From positions 25,624,300 through 25,688,299 of the forward strand of contig OY294048.1 of assembly GCA_958510825.1 (NCBI GenBank): a stretch of DNA of 64,000 bases, read 5' to 3'. The DNA is from Brachypterus glaber (Eukaryota; Arthropoda; Insecta; Coleoptera; Kateretidae). Positions 22,422-34,931 of the stretch are shown here, one piece after another. Numbering within the stretch: position 1 is the stretch's first letter; every line of letters starts with the position of its first letter. Below the pieces are notes generated by a model. That model did not search any database. It had not been told where the DNA came from and worked only from the letters and a program-made list of their open reading frames with translations. Made by a program: the position numbers and the translations under genes.

Positions 22422-23147
22422 ATGGAACTGGATATTAATTTTTGGCAATATACTAACGAAATGGAAGAAGTATACAAAAATGCTATTAAAAATGAAGATT
22501 ACTTTATAAATGAAACGGTTAATAGGGTGAATGAGGTGTTTTCAATTACTTGTGGTCTAAGTCCTGCTAGAAACTTTCTACCTGCTGTACGAATATTGGA
22601 TAATATAAATAAAACCAATATGTCAGTTAATAAAGAAGACTAGACCACCTATTTTATGCAATTTGTTAATGAACGAATCAAGTATTTTGAATTAAATGGC
22701 AGCAACAACAACAGCCCTTCGAGCAGTTATACGGAAATACAAAGTAGTCAGGAGTTTGGAGTTGATACAGTTGATGGATTGACTGAGCCGATATGTATTG
22801 AATATGGAAATTACAGACCTATTCAAACGAATTGCAACAAAAATATTTTAAAGTTTGATAATGTAATTATGTATTTTAATAAATTAGAAATTATTGAAAT
22901 TATCAAGTTAAATGAAATTATACTAGCAAGGCTAGAAGCTTTGGAGACATTAAAGTTTTCTCACTTTTATAATAAATTTCTGCACAATACTTCATTTATG
23001 CTTGGTTCCAATGAAAATAATATCTTAAAATTTTTCAAAGAATTACTTTCTGCAATAAAACCAAGCACAGAGGCTTTGTGTATGTTGGAAATTATCCCTT
23101 ATTTACCAACTAAATTTTTACATGATTACTGTACTATTAATTTTTAA
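22422..23147 (+). pseudogene. Unrecognised protein, broken by one in-frame stop
   Basis: One frame runs from ATG 22422 to TAA 23147 with a single TAG at 22641-22643, giving pieces of 73 and at least 163 residues. The product is acidic-neutral and soluble-looking. It has NEMEEVYKNAIKNEDYF near the N-terminus, an NNNSPSSS low-complexity linker, and a helical, leucine-rich C-terminal half (KLEIIEIIKLNEIILARLEA... IPYLPTKFLHDYC). AATAAA at about 23170 and an A-run at 23183-23190 follow the stop, so it could be a processed copy of a host mRNA or the end of a mobile-element gene. I do not recognise the family. No membrane segment or catalytic motif is evident. Confidence 0.5.
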
Positions 23148-23192
23148 TAATGTAATGTATATTAGTAAAATAAAGTTAGTTCTAAAAAAAAC

Positions 23193-23391
23193 TACTGTTT
23201 TATTTCTAGTAATATTAAATATAATATATACGGGTTAAAATCAACAAAGTACTTCCTTTCAGGTAAAAAAAAAAGTTTAAATTTATAAATAGAAAAAATA
23301 ATTTTTGTATGGAACGTGTTAATTTGATCATAAGAAAAAAACTATTGTTTTATTTCTAGTAATATTAAATATAATATATATGGGTTAAAAT
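23193..23391 (+). repeat. ~50-bp direct repeat, 145 bp apart
   Basis: CTGTTTTATTTCTAGTAAT and the following AATATAATATATA.GGGTTAAAAT occur at about 23193-23240 and about 23338-23388. The second copy directly abuts the 5' end of the R4/Dong-like LINE, so these may mark the edge of the pseudogene or of an older element. Confidence 0.55.
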
Positions 23392-26300
23392 ATGGCGTAT
23401 TAATTGCGCCGTGTATGAAGCCGCTGAAAGTTTTAATCAGCAAAGGCAACGTAATCCAACGTTGCCATTTGCTGAGAAAACCAAGCGGCGGATACAAAAG
23501 GTGGAAGGTAAGATCCGGTCGGCTCGACAACATGTTTCCCGTATCCAATGTGTGATGGAATATATAGAGGCCAATAAGCCCTTTACCTCAAAAGTGCGTC
23601 AAATAGTAGCCAGCATAAGACGCCAACATCACACATTGAACAAGACAGTGTTGAATACCATTAAACAACATTGTCTTGACAGAATACGGATGCTAGTGAT
23701 TGTTAAAAAATCACTAGTGAGGCGGGCGAGAACCTTCGAGGAAAACAAACAGTTTCGAGAGAAACCTTCTCGCCTATTTCAGCAGCCTCAACAAGTTCGA
23801 AAAAAATCCACCGACCGTTGATCAAGTTGAAAACTTCTGGAGGGAAATTTATGAAGAAGTTCATCCGCTCAACCGAGATACTCCAGCGCTGGCGCAGTTT
23901 GAAACATACTGCAGACCGTTTCAAGAGCCAGTTGCAGAACAGGATGCACCATATCAACAAATCACGACGGAAGAAGTTCGGAGAGCTCTTGAGGGTTCAA
24001 AGAACTTTGCGGCTCCTGGGCCAGATGGAATTAACAACTTCTGGTGGAAAAAATTTCCTTCAACCCACCAACATTTAGCAAGAATTTTCAACTCTTGGCT
24101 AAATGGGGAGGAGTCTATTCCTGATTGGTTTGTTGAAGGTCGTACAGTGCTTATCCCAAAGACAGGAGATTTGTCCATGCCAAAAAATTACAGGCCGATA
24201 ACGTGCCTAAACGCATGTTATAAGTTGTTTACACGCATTTTATACATGCGAGTACTCCATGCGGCTGACCCAGTATTCCAGTCCATAAAAGAGCAACGAG
24301 GGTCTAAGAGAGATGTCGCTGGCTGTAAGGAGAACCTGTTGATAGACAAGTGTATCACGCAGGACTCCATACAGTATAAGCGGAATCTCTCAATGGCCTG
24401 GGTCGACTACCGCAAGGTATTCGACACAACACCACATGAGCTAATCATTTTCTTGCTCAGATGCCTTGGGGTACCAGACCCTATAGTGAGATGCATAGAA
24501 CAACTCTTGCCACTCTGGAAGACACGCTTTACCATATCTAGCGGTAATGGCAAAGTCAAGACAGGGTTGGTGAGACTCAGAAGAGGTGTGTTCCAAGGAG
24601 ACTCCCTCAGTGCTCTTCTGTTTTGCATCTCACTACTCCCCTTATCCGTTGCTCTCAGGAATACTCGTGGTTACAGCTGTGGCACACCCGGTAATAGGAG
24701 GCATAAGGTCACCCATTTATTTTATATGGATGACCTAAAACTTTATGCTTCCGGAGAAAAAGATCTCAATCAACTCCTAAGGGTGGTGCAGGAGTACACG
24801 CGCGCTATCGGCATGGAATTTGGCATGGATAAATGTGCACTGGTGTATCTTAAGAGAGGGCGATCAGTAGACTTCGGCGAGGACGCGCAGCTTGTGGACG
24901 GAAGCATCCTACATCATTTGGATGCCGGAGAGACGTACACCTACCTGGGTGTCGAACAACGACAAACCCATGAAGTAAGAACTGTTAAAGACGCTCTCCG
25001 CAGCAAGTACAGACATCGGCTCAGACAAATCTGGTCATCAGAACTGTCTGGAATAAATAAGGTGTCTGCCACAAATATGCTTGCTGTTCCGATCCTACTT
25101 TACTCCTTCGGGGTTATTAAGTGGACAGTAAATGAGCTGCGCCAACTTGACGTAAGTACTCGCAAGCTTATACACCTCTATAGAAGCTTGCATCCAAGAT
25201 CGTCCGTCCCACGAAATCGAGGTGGTCGTGGACTCTTATGTTTGGAGTATCTCCACAATAGAGTGGCTTTGAATACAGCCTGTAAAGTCATTAGGAGCAG
25301 AGATCCTCTGCTACGCATGGTCCATGACCATGAAGAAGCAGGAGCTGGAGCCTTTATATTTAGGGCGGCAACGAGAGCAGCCGATGAACTTGGTCTCATT
25401 TTCGACATTGAAAGGGAAACCCAAAACTCTGTCACAGAGTTGGGTCCCGTTCAATTAAAAGCCCACATAAAATCTGCTGAGCATTCAATGCTCATGCAGA
25501 CGCATATGGATAAGCCAATGCATGGAATCTTCTTTAAAACCATAGAAGACCTTGGCTTATCCAAAAAATTGACTTTTGCATTCCTAAGGTCAAGTGGGCT
25601 GAAGTCGGAGACCGAGGGATTCATTCTTGCTTGTCAAGATGGCGTTTTTAATACATTGGTTTACCGAAGCCGCGTTATGGGTATACAGGTACCTGATATT
25701 AACTGCAGGGCCTGTCGGAAAGAGCCAGAGACCATCATGCATTTGTTGTCTGCATGTTCAACATATGCGGTCTCGGCATATATCCGTAGACATAACGCGG
25801 CCTTACGAGTGCTGTATTTCTTTCTCAGGCACTGGGTTAGACAAAACGCCAATGCCGCCCTATGCTCTAACCGATATTGAGTCCGTGGTGGAGAATGATA
25901 GTTGTCGCATTTATTTTAACTATCCATTCCCCACCCTAAGGCAAATACGTGCCAATAAGTCAGATCTTGTTCTCCTCGATCATAAATCCAAATCAATGTT
26001 CGTTATCGAATTTTCGGCTCCAGCCGAGAAGAACATTGTTTTAAAGGAGAAGAACAAACGGACAAAATATCAGGATCTATTATTTCAGCTCAACAGACTG
26101 TATCCAGGCCACTCTATAAAACTGGTGGTGTTAATTATTGGATCTATCGGTGGTACAAACGGTAGCTTGCTCTCTGCCTTGAAGACCATACCGGCATGTC
26201 GCGATTCGGCTGAATTTTTAGCCGGTCGCATGCAGAAAGCAGTTATCCTTGGGTCCCTAAATCTGCTCAGAGCACATGGAAATCGATCCCAATAGCGGCT

Positions 26301-26393
26301 TACTCCATGGACGTGGAGAGCAGCTATTGGTCTTTCCCAGCTCGTCGCCTCGTAGGTGTCGGAACGCGAGGTGGCCTGGCTGGTTTTATTTCA
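23392..26393 (+). mobile_element. R4/Dong-clade LINE, copy A (5' truncated)
   Basis: Three kilobases with a single degenerate ORF of RT, Cys/His motif and a PD-(D/E)XK-like C-terminal domain, then a 3' UTR of about 100 bp. The element ends at 26393 directly against an AATGAT/AAT array. No LTRs and no poly(A). R4/Dong elements carry a restriction-like endonuclease, and Dong is known to insert in TAA repeats, in keeping with the 3' junction here. Confidence 0.75.
23411..26295 (+). pseudogene. R4/Dong-like LINE polyprotein (RT + restriction-like endonuclease)
   Basis: The largest intact piece (24147-25880, 577 aa) has, in order: NYRPITCLNACYKLFTRIL (RT motif 1-2), AWVDYRKVFDTTPHEL (first catalytic Asp region), FQGDSLSALLFCI, HLFYMDDLKLYA (YMDD active site), FGMDKCALVYLKRG, and the thumb region. 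Near its end comes CRACRKEPETIMHLLSAC, a C-x2-C...H...C motif. The frame then shifts to 25627-26295, where KSDLVLLD...FVIEFSAP and EKNKRTKYQDL form a PD-(D/E)XK-like nuclease block. Upstream basic segments (23411-23821, 23818-24078) belong to the N-terminal part, with frameshifts near 23820 and 24080. The YMDD box is intact, but the gene is broken in at least three places. Confidence 0.8.
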
Positions 26394-26537
26394 ATAATGA
26401 TAATGATAATGATAATGATAATGATAATGGTAATGGTAATGGTAATGATAATGATAATGATAATGATAATGATAATGATAATGATAATGATAATGATAAT
26501 GATAATGATAATGATAATGATAATGATAATGATAATG

Positions 26538-26621
<84 letters not shown>
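26394..26621. repeat. (AATGAT)n(AAT)n microsatellite
   Basis: About 28 AATGAT-type hexamers, including three AATGGT units, followed by about 19 AAT units. It lies between the 3' end of LINE copy A (left) and the 3' tail of the minus-strand LINE D (right). ORFs through it are shadows. Confidence 0.95.
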
Positions 26622-26623
<2 letters not shown>

Positions 26624-26696
26624 TCCTTTATTCCAGCTCAGAGGGCCATATACAAAAAATACAAAACATACAAAATATCTACAAGAAAATTAATAA

Positions 26697-29476
26697 TTAG
26701 CCAATATACAAAAGTTCCCCCATTAAAACTCTACTCCAGGTATGCCATAGAGTGGAACGCCATAGAATGTCACTCCTTAGCAGAGCCACAATAAAGAGGT
26801 TGGAAGATTTATACAGCCGATCGCGGAACCCAAAAGCCCGAAATCTACGAATAACTAGGAAGTCATTAACACGAGCCGTAGCAAACATTTCACTAGCACT
26901 AGAAAATCTCGGTATGTTATTTAAGAGTCTAAACGCATTATTCCACCATCCCAGTGTATAATTACACCAACGTTCGGACATGTAGATCCCTGAGCAAAAT
27001 GTTTGAAATAACAGTTTTTTAATGTCAGAGTTACACTTGGAGAAACGACGGGTTAACATATTAGCACGGACGCAGAGGGCTTTGTACTGTCTCTGAATGT
27101 CGAGATTATCGAAGAGATCACAGGTTAGAATATGCTCTAAGTATTTGAATTGCGACACTATACTTATAAGACTACCGTTAAGTTTGATCGGGGGCACCAC
27201 TAAGTCTTTATAATTAGAAGGTCTGAACCATGGCACAGGTATTGTTGACATTATATACAAGGTGGTGCTCTACAGCGAATTCTTCACATATCCTAATGAG
27301 TTTATACAGTCCCTCAAGGGAAGGGCACAGCAGAACCATATCATGCGCATAGCTAAGGCAGTTAATTAGCACTCCATTGATATAGCACCCAACACCGGAG
27401 AGTTTTAGACGAAGGTGAAGACTGTCGATGTAGGCATTAAATACATCAGGTGAAAGAAGGCTACCCTGACGCACACCATTTCTGATATAGAACAGTGGAG
27501 ATAAACTGGAACCCCATCTGGCAACTCCGACTACGTTATTGTTCCAATGCGACAAAAGCCGCAACCAGAGAGAAGGCGCTCCTCGCTCCTTAAGAATCTT
27601 CATGAGGGTTGGATGATGTACTCGGTCGAAAGCCTTACTGAGGTCAAGGAATAGAGCATATACAGGAGTTTTCAGGTTGACATAGTATCTAATAGTTTCC
27701 TTGAGTACAAAAACAGCTTCGGAGGTTCCTAAATGCTTCTTAAAACCAAACTGGTTAGGTTCCGTGGAGAGAAAAGGGGCTGAGCACATTAAGCATTATG
27801 ATTTCAAGAACTTTAGACATAGCCGTAGAAAGAGCAATAGGCCTATAGTTGGCGATGCAGACACGTCTCCAGTCTTATTCTTAAGAACAGGTACAAATAT
27901 GGTTTTAGTTAGGTCGTTCGATATAAAACCATGACGTAACATTGTTGTAAAACAAATGCTAAGAAGAACGGAGACTCTTTTACCAGAATATATCAGGTGT
28001 TCAGGGCAAATTCCATCCCAGCCAGCAGATTTGCTACGCTTAAGGGATTTGATTGCATTTTATAGGACACTCATCAGCGAGTAGATTAAATTCATCAGGT
28101 ACATTATTAGAGGGATATAAATTGCCAGAATTTTCAAAGTTGGTACCCCAGAGCTGGGCTATGTCACTTTCTCCTGAGATCCCATCGATAGTAGTGGCTA
28201 TCGTAGACTTTTTCACAGCCATAGACGAGGTAGATTTCCAGAATGAAACAAAGTCTTTGTTACGGAATTTGGTAGCCAATGCATTGGCACGTAGCTGTTC
28301 CTCACGATTTCTGGTATTTCTGAGCGTAGTCTTAAATATAGACTTAAGGACACGCCGCTCCTCATTAATTGGACCATCAGGAGGACGTCCAGCAGCAACC
28401 CACTCCAAAAATGCAATATGCGCAGACCGGTATACGTTAGAAACCTCTTCAGACCAGCCAGGTATCGGATTACGCCTCTTTATACTCTTCGTTTTAAAAG
28501 TAGCTGCTATTGCACATTTAAGGTTCGATATTATATCAGAGTAAAATTTCGCTATTTCCTCTCTATGAGAGTAGTCATTACATCTAATATTGCTGCAATG
28601 AATAGACGAAGGAAGAAGTATTTTAGTCATAAATTCGTTAGTATTGTTACCGTATAGATCAGCAAGCTGTTCGCAGTTCTTTGTTCAGTTTAGAGAATTC
28701 CCAGAACTAACAGTAGTTACAGCCAAAGAAGGCAGATTATCTATCTTAAGTGTCATAGATAGAGGAAAGTGATCAGATGGATTAGTATCGTAGATTACTT
28801 TTGTTTCCAAAACATTGCTAATTAAGGAATGCGAGACAATACAATGATCCAGCCAGGAGGTTGTGTGATGAGCGTCGCTAATAAAAGTAAAACTGTTGGC
28901 GTCAAGTACAGATGTGTCATATATAGATAAGTTCGAGTCGTCACAAAATTGAAGTAATTCAATATAAAAGTTGGTTGAGGGATCTGCGTTGAAGTCGCCT
29001 AAGAATATGACATCAGAAGGGTTAACTTCATCAACAATAGCCGCAAAGTTACCCAGTAGATCTACAAAAACTGGCACATTTTCTTCAGCATATACCGGCA
29101 TATATATTGTACAGAGCAGAATGCACCTCCCATTGATATTTAGGGTCACTCCAGCTAGGCGATTATTATTGCAGATGATAGGTTTAACACAGCAAGCAAT
29201 CTTCTTATTCCATAAGATACCAAGACCACCATAAGGCCTTCCACGAATAATACCCGCACTAGTATCCATAGCCGACACACCGGTAAAAAGAAAGTTAGGA
29301 TGAACAAAACCTAGCATAGTCAGGTCCTCCGGAGTCAGCCAGGTTTCTTGGAGACAGCAGATATCATGACTATTGCATAAAGCATTAACGGTATTCAAGG
29401 AGGTTTTAAAATTTTTACAGTTATAAGAGACCAGCTTTAGCTTTTTCATTGCCTTGTTTGAAATAGGTTTTTCCAC
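26697..29476 (-). pseudogene. LINE D ORF2: AP endonuclease + reverse transcriptase
   Basis: The start ATG at 29476 overlaps the end of ORF1 by 56 bp. The endonuclease (28685-29476) keeps its signatures: VSYNCKNF, CCLQETWL (Glu), VIFLGDFNAD, SWLDHCIVS and SDHFPL. A TGA at about 28685 interrupts the same frame, which resumes to 28040. Frameshifts then lead to the RT pieces at 27214-27789 and 26697-27260. RT motifs include ANYRPIALST (about 27840), FLDLSKAFDRVHHPTLM and GVRQGSLLSPDVFNAYID. The active-site box reads YAHDMVLL, where YADD is expected, so a catalytic aspartate is replaced by His. It is dead on both counts. Confidence 0.8.
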
Positions 29477-30440
29477 TCTCTGACAACAGCTTCCTGTGGC
29501 CAGGGTTAAAAGCTAAATCAAAAGAACTGTAAGGTATTCCGATTTTAAATGAGTTGAACTCACCAGTTCTGGTACGAAGGCTTATAATTAGGCAATTTTC
29601 TATGCCACACTGATTCAGGTGTGATTTTAAACTTTCAGCAGTTATAGATATATCGATTCTAGAAGCGAACAGGTATTTAAATTTAGTTAAAGCAGGCAGA
29701 GAATTATTTCCGGAACCCAAAATTGTTCTTTTATTAGAAGGGTTTTGATTAGAATGTTTATTACCAGCTTGACTAAATGCAGAATTAATATTTTTATTAG
29801 TAACCGCCTTAGTCTCTATGGAATTACTATCTTCTTGCCTTTTAGATTTTCCATTCAAGAGTACACTAGGAGTAGGAGATACCTTAGTAGTGGTTCCGGT
29901 TTGTTTGTTGGTGTCGGACGTGTTACTAACACTGTTTGAACGATTAATGCGTTGATTGTTAGGGAGTTCAGGCGTTGAATAAATTCTCAATCTTTGAGAG
30001 CTAGATTGAGAAGCTTTAAGAAGTTTAACTTCTTCCTTTATTGCAGAAAATTCGTTGAAGTTTCCAAGCTTAATTCTTTCTAGCTCAAATCGTAAGGTAG
30101 TAACTGTTTTTAGAAGCGAAGATACGTCGATATAGTCAAAAGTGACCGGAGGCAGAGAAGAAAGATTAACAGCGGCAAATTTCGGCAGCTTTGCAGGGTC
30201 AGTTTCACGCAAACTTTTAATTATATCGGTAAGTAAGCGTTTTTTGCGACCTTCTCCCTTTCTAGAGGCAGGACCATTAAACGTACAATGGGCTGCAAGA
30301 ACTTCTTTAGCTTCTTCAATAACAGCTTCGGAGAAAGTGTTATCACAGAGTTGTACCAATGAGACTTCATCCAGAGTGTTATATTTTTGTTGAAGAAAGC
30401 ATAAGACCTCGTTAATAACAAAACCACAACTACATGCCAT
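29421..30440 (-). CDS. LINE D ORF1 (RNA-binding/chaperone-like protein)
   Basis: An uninterrupted 339-residue frame. The N-terminal third (MACSCGFVINEVLCFLQQKY, then a Cys/His-poor helical part) leads into a predicted coiled coil around residues 110-145 (SSLLKTVTTLRFELERIKLG). A long Ser/Asn/Thr-rich low-complexity linker follows at residues 150-245 (about). A C-terminal domain (KYLFASRIDISITAESLKSHLNQCG...) matches the conserved end of CR1/L2-type ORF1 proteins, where it helps bind element RNA. The last about 25 residues appear shifted relative to that family's usual W-P-containing end. It overlaps ORF2 by 56 bp, a common arrangement. It is intact, but its ORF2 partner is broken. Confidence 0.7.
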   Translation of the reverse strand: MACSCGFVINEVLCFLQQKYNTLDEVSLVQLCDNTFSEAVIEEAKEVLAAHCTFNGPASRKGEGRKKRLLTDIIKSLRETDPAKLPKFAAVNLSSLPPVTFDYIDVSSLLKTVTTLRFELERIKLGNFNEFSAIKEEVKLLKASQSSSQRLRIYSTPELPNNQRINRSNSVSNTSDTNKQTGTTTKVSPTPSVLLNGKSKRQEDSNSIETKAVTNKNINSAFSQAGNKHSNQNPSNKRTILGSGNNSLPALTKFKYLFASRIDISITAESLKSHLNQCGIENCLIISLRTRTGEFNSFKIGIPYSSFDLAFNPGHRKLLSESGKTYFKQGNEKAKAGLL

Positions 30441-30560
30441 AATTAGCGTGAAAATATAGTCATTTAGAGAAAAAAATTAAAAGTTGTAGAAAACCGTATA
30501 AAAAAGTAAGTCCGGCAACGCCGCTTAAAAATTTCGACTGGACAACGTACGTTTTTAATT

Positions 30561-30561
<1 letters not shown>

Positions 30562-30591
<30 letters not shown>

Positions 30592-31060
30592 GATAATGAT
30601 AATGATAATGATAATGATAATGATAATGATAATGATAATGATAATGATAATGATAATGATAATGATAATGATAATGATAATGATAATGATAATGATAATG
30701 ATAATGATAATGATAATGATAATGATAATGATAATGATAATGATAATGATAATGATAATGATAATGATAATGATAATGATAATGATAATGATAATGATAA
30801 TGATAATGATAATGATAATTATAATGATAATGATAATGATAATGATAATGATAATGATAATGATAATGATAATGATAATGATAATGATAATGATAATGAT
30901 AATGATAATGATAATGATAATGATAATGATAATGATAATGATAATGATAATGATAAGGATAAGGATAATGATAATGATAATGATAATGATAATGATAATG
31001 ATAATGATAATGATAATGATAATGATAATGATAATGATAATGATAATGATAATGATAATG

Positions 31061-31120
<60 letters not shown>
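30562..31120. repeat. (AATGAT)n(AAT)n microsatellite, 559 bp
   Basis: About 87 AATGAT units with rare variants (AATTAT, AAGGAT), ending in about 11 AAT units. The left side abuts the 5' end of LINE D and the right side abuts the 5' end of Dong-like copy B. It has the same hexamer as the array at 26394. Confidence 0.95.
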
Positions 31121-31121
<1 letters not shown>

Positions 31122-34100
31122 GCTGATGTGTTAACGTCAAGGTGAAAATTTTGGTTAATTTTTAGAATTTATAAAATACCTTTATGTTCCTTGTTTTTAA
31201 TGAAATTGAGTTTAGTTTTAAAATACTTAATTTAGTGCATCTGTGAACATAAATTTGTGAAAGTGCATGTAATAATAAGAAGAATCTATTAAATAAAACC
31301 TTTGACAAACATGACAGACAGTTCAGAAGATGAATACTTGCCACTTAAGTATCCGAACAGACGTTCTTTTTCACAAAGAATTAAAAACTGGAGCATTTGT
31401 ACACAAGACAGACTAAATGCTGGAACATCTAACGCAGCACATAGGCAAAGCCTAATGTCCGACAAGGACACTGAGTATCCAGGTACTAATTCTGGGGCTC
31501 ACCAAAGAGTTATCTGTCAGCCTTACCAACAAAACAACGAGCAGGAACCAGGAGGAGCAAAAAACATAAAGTGGAGCAAAGAAATGAATCAAGCCGTTAT
31601 TGCAGCTTTCCTTTATGTCAACAATTGCCGAGATGATCCACTTCCAGGATGGAGACAGAAATTACACTTAGAATTTACAAAAAGACACCCAACTTTTCCA
31701 GTAACAGTTCAAAACATAGCAGACAGAAGAAATGTGATATACAAAAAAGGATATGTAGACCAAAAAGAGAACGTGATATAATTAGAAGAGAAGTAGGTAA
31801 CAGTATACACAATGAACTAAACGAACCACCTGTGATTGATGAACCATCATTAATAAATGAACAAGATGGCAGTGAGACTGTGCAGGATGATTTTTTACTA
31901 GAAATTTGGGAGAAGTTTACAAATAATTTGGTCGAACATGTAAATATCAAAATCCCAGATAGACCCTACTTACCTAAATTACACTTTAAAAAAGGTACTC
32001 AAACTTATATAGTCCAGGTGAACAAAGCTTTAAAAAGGTATCTTCAAGACAAGGACAACATTGAACAGCAATTTACGCTGCAGCAGCTACAGTTATTGAA
32101 ATGAACGGCCAAAGGCTTTACAGGCCATCACAAAAAAGAAACGAAATTCAAAAAGAGCCCGCGTGGAAAATAAGAATTGAAAGGCAAATAAATGAATTTA
32201 GAGCCCAAGCAAGCATTATAGAAGAATATCAAAAAGGGAATAAAAGCCAGAAAGTAAGAGATAAACTAGTAAACATTTGTAATGAACATAAAATAAATTG
32301 GCCCTACACTGAAACATCACAAGAGTTAACTACTCTTAAAGATACTCTAAGACAGAAGTACAAAGCAAAAGGTGCAAGACTTAGAAGGTACAACCTAATT
32401 AGTAAGAGGAAATTGGAAAATAACCTATTTAACAGCAATCAGAAGCTATTATACAGGAACCTTGAACCCAATAATAATACAAACAACGAAATAGAGAAAG
32501 AAAATACTATCAACTTTACTAATTACTGGACAAACATATGGTCAGGGCCAAAAGAAGCTAACCTAAATGCAGATTGGATGAAACAGATTGAAAAAGAAGC
32601 TGAAAACGTTGAAGAAATGGAAGAGGCACAATTTACTGTACAAGAGGTCAAAGAGATCACAAGCAAAAGTATTAACTGGAAAAGCCCAGGACCAGATCAC
32701 CTGCACAATTACTGGCTAAAAAAATTTACAGGTGCACATGAAGCCTTGACAAGGGGTTTTAACAAAGCACTATCAGAACCTGAGTCATTTCCAAAGTGCC
32801 TTGCCGAAGGAAACACAAACCTACTATATAAGAAAGGAGAAGTCCGTGACCCAAGAAATTATCGACCTATCACGTGCCTATCCACAACTTACAAACTATT
32901 TACAGGACTTATATATAAAAAAGTATACCAACACTGCATAAATAACGAAATCATCGCACCTGAGCAGAAAGGTTGTATAAAGGGTTCTATGGGATGTAAA
33001 GAACAGTTGACCATTGATACTGTGACGATGAAACATGCTGCAGTAAAGAAAAGGAACTTAGGTATGGCGTACATAGATTACATGAAAGCATACGATTCGA
33101 TTCCTCATAACTGGCTGCAACATATCCTGGAAATGTTTAAGGTACACCCCAAAATTAGAAAAATATTAAGTGAGTTTATGAAGCACTGGCTTGTCGAACT
33201 CTTCATCCATGGAAAACCAATAGGAAAAGCCAAAATCGCCCGAGGAATATACCAAGGAGACACATTTAGCCCGTTATGGTTCATAATGGCGTTAAACCCA
33301 TTATCAATTATACTGAAAAACTTAAAGATTGGTTATAGATGGAAAGTTAAAGAACAAGCCCGAATAAGCCATGGACGACATAAAACTTTTTGCAGAGTCA
33401 AAACAACACTTACAAAAAATGATAAAAGTAACGAAGGAATTTAGCACGGATATCGGAATGACATTTGGACTTGATAAATGTGCCTACATAGAAATTAAAA
33501 AGGTAAGAACATCAACCAAGTCGAAAATCTCGAAGAATTAGCTCCATTACAACCTAACGAGTCGTATAGATACCTTGGCATTGCACAGAGTAGATCAGTA
33601 GACCACACTACCCTTAAGAAACAGTTTAAAGAAAAATATAGATATAGACTTACAAAACTACTAAACTCAAAACTAAATGCCAAGAACTAAATTATTGCTA
33701 TCAACATATGGGCAGTCCCAGTGCTGACTTATTCATTTGGGATACTTAAATACACAAAAACTGACCTCGACTAACTAAATAGATTGACTAGAAGACTTAT
33801 GTGCAAATTTCGATGTCATCACCCAAAAGCAGCATTGGAACGAATGTATCTTCCGAGAAAAGAAGGTGGGAGAGGGCTGATTGATTTACATTTCCAGTGC
33901 AAAAAGCAAGAACAGTACCTAAAAGATTCCTTTCAACATAATCATGAAACAATTTCACAAAAAAAATGCCAAGCTGACGCTAATTACAGCGCACTTAACT
34001 TAGCTGGTAATATAGTACTTACAATAAACACAAATAATGATAAAGAATTACTAGATGCCTGGAAGCAGAAAAGCCTACACGGAAAATACCCTAAGTTCTT

Positions 34101-34931
34101 GGATAGACCTGAAATAAATAAAGAAGCATCCCTGCAGTGGCTAACAGAGGGTTATTTGCATAGCGAAACTGAAGGATTTATGGTAGCTATCCAAGATGGA
34201 GTAATAAAAACGAGGAACTACCAAAGACATATCCTAAAGGAACATGTAGAGGATAGATGCAGAAAATGCCACCAATCAGGTGAAACTATTGACCATGTCG
34301 TAGCGGGTTGTCCCACACTAGCGGGAAGTGCATATTTAGGTAGACATAACCAAATCGCTAAACTCATCCACAGCAATTTAGCGAAAAAATATAAACTTCT
34401 AGAGAATCCTGCCCCATACTACAAATATGAACCTTCAGCAGTACTTGAGTCTTCCGATACCATTATGTATTGGGACAGGCCTATAATTACGGACCGAACA
34501 GTTGACCATAATAAACCCGACATCTTAGTTATAGAAAAACAAAACGACAAGGCGTTCATCATAGACATTGGTTGCCCACTATCTCAAAATGTTATAAAAA
34601 CAGAAGGAGAAAAAATCACCAAATATATGAATCTTGCTATAGAGCTCCAGCACATATGGCAAGTAAAAGAAACAAAAATAGTACCTATAATTGTATCTGC
34701 TACTGGAGTAATATCAAAAAACCTTCAACACCACTTAAAAACACTGGAAATGAATGAACATCTAGCAAAAACAATACAAAAAATTGCTATACTACAATCG
34801 TGTCATATTGTAAGAAAATAATACGGGTGGGTTAGGGTGAATTCCCTTCCCGCTCCCACAGAGCCTAATACCACCGCGAGGAATAGGTGAATGTTTCCCG
34901 GCTTATTGCCGAGAAGTGTATTACGCTAATT
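31121..34931 (+). mobile_element. R4/Dong-clade LINE, copy B, between AAT tracts
   Basis: A 3.8-kb element with a 5' UTR from 31121, a degenerate ORF at 31302-34821 and a 110-bp 3' UTR. AAT repeats border both ends (to 31120 and from 34932). This is the arrangement expected of a Dong-type element inserted inside a TAA/AAT microsatellite. It is a different family from copy A, with about 30-40% similar motifs by eye. Confidence 0.8.
31302..34821 (+). pseudogene. R4/Dong-like LINE polyprotein, copy B
   Basis: The frame is nearly full length (about 1,170 codons) but is broken at about 31780 (shift into 31649-32104), about 32100, about 33365-33440 and about 33515-33783. The N-terminus includes WSKEMNQAVIAAFLYVNNCRDDPLPGW, a DNA-binding-like block. 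RT motifs are NYRPITCLSTTYKLFTGLIY, YIDYMKAYDSIPHNWLQ and IYQGDTFSPLWFIMALNPLS. The active site appears only as a shifted MDDIKLFAES at about 33371, next to a frameshift that removed the preceding tyrosine. The C-terminal frame 33784-34821 has CRKCHQSGETIDHVVAGCP and the endonuclease block NKPDILVIEKQNDKAFIIDI plus KYMNLAIELQ, intact at the PD...D..-type positions. No activity is expected. Confidence 0.8.

Larger units (their letters stand above)
26622..30561 (-). mobile_element. CR1/L2-type LINE D, near full length, tail on AAT tract
   Basis: Reads right to left. The 5' end abuts an AATGAT array at 30562. It then has ORF1 (29421-30440), an overlapping ORF2 (26697-29476), an AATAAAGG signal at about 26628 and an ATT-repeat tail continuous with the AAT tract at 26563-26621. 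The two-ORF layout with AP endonuclease and without RNase H fits the CR1/L2 branch of the Jockey superfamily. The exact clade is inference. Confidence 0.75.

Noticed and set aside
26752..29939. Plus-strand ORFs opposite LINE D (for example 28053-28544, 29745-29939)
   Set aside because: Antisense shadows of the minus-strand endonuclease, RT and ORF1 frames, which carry the recognisable motifs.
30460..31140. Long ORFs of Ile, Met-Ile or Asn-Asp repeats across the AATGAT arrays (also 26276-26693)
   Set aside because: Pure translations of microsatellites in every frame, with no unique flanking domain.
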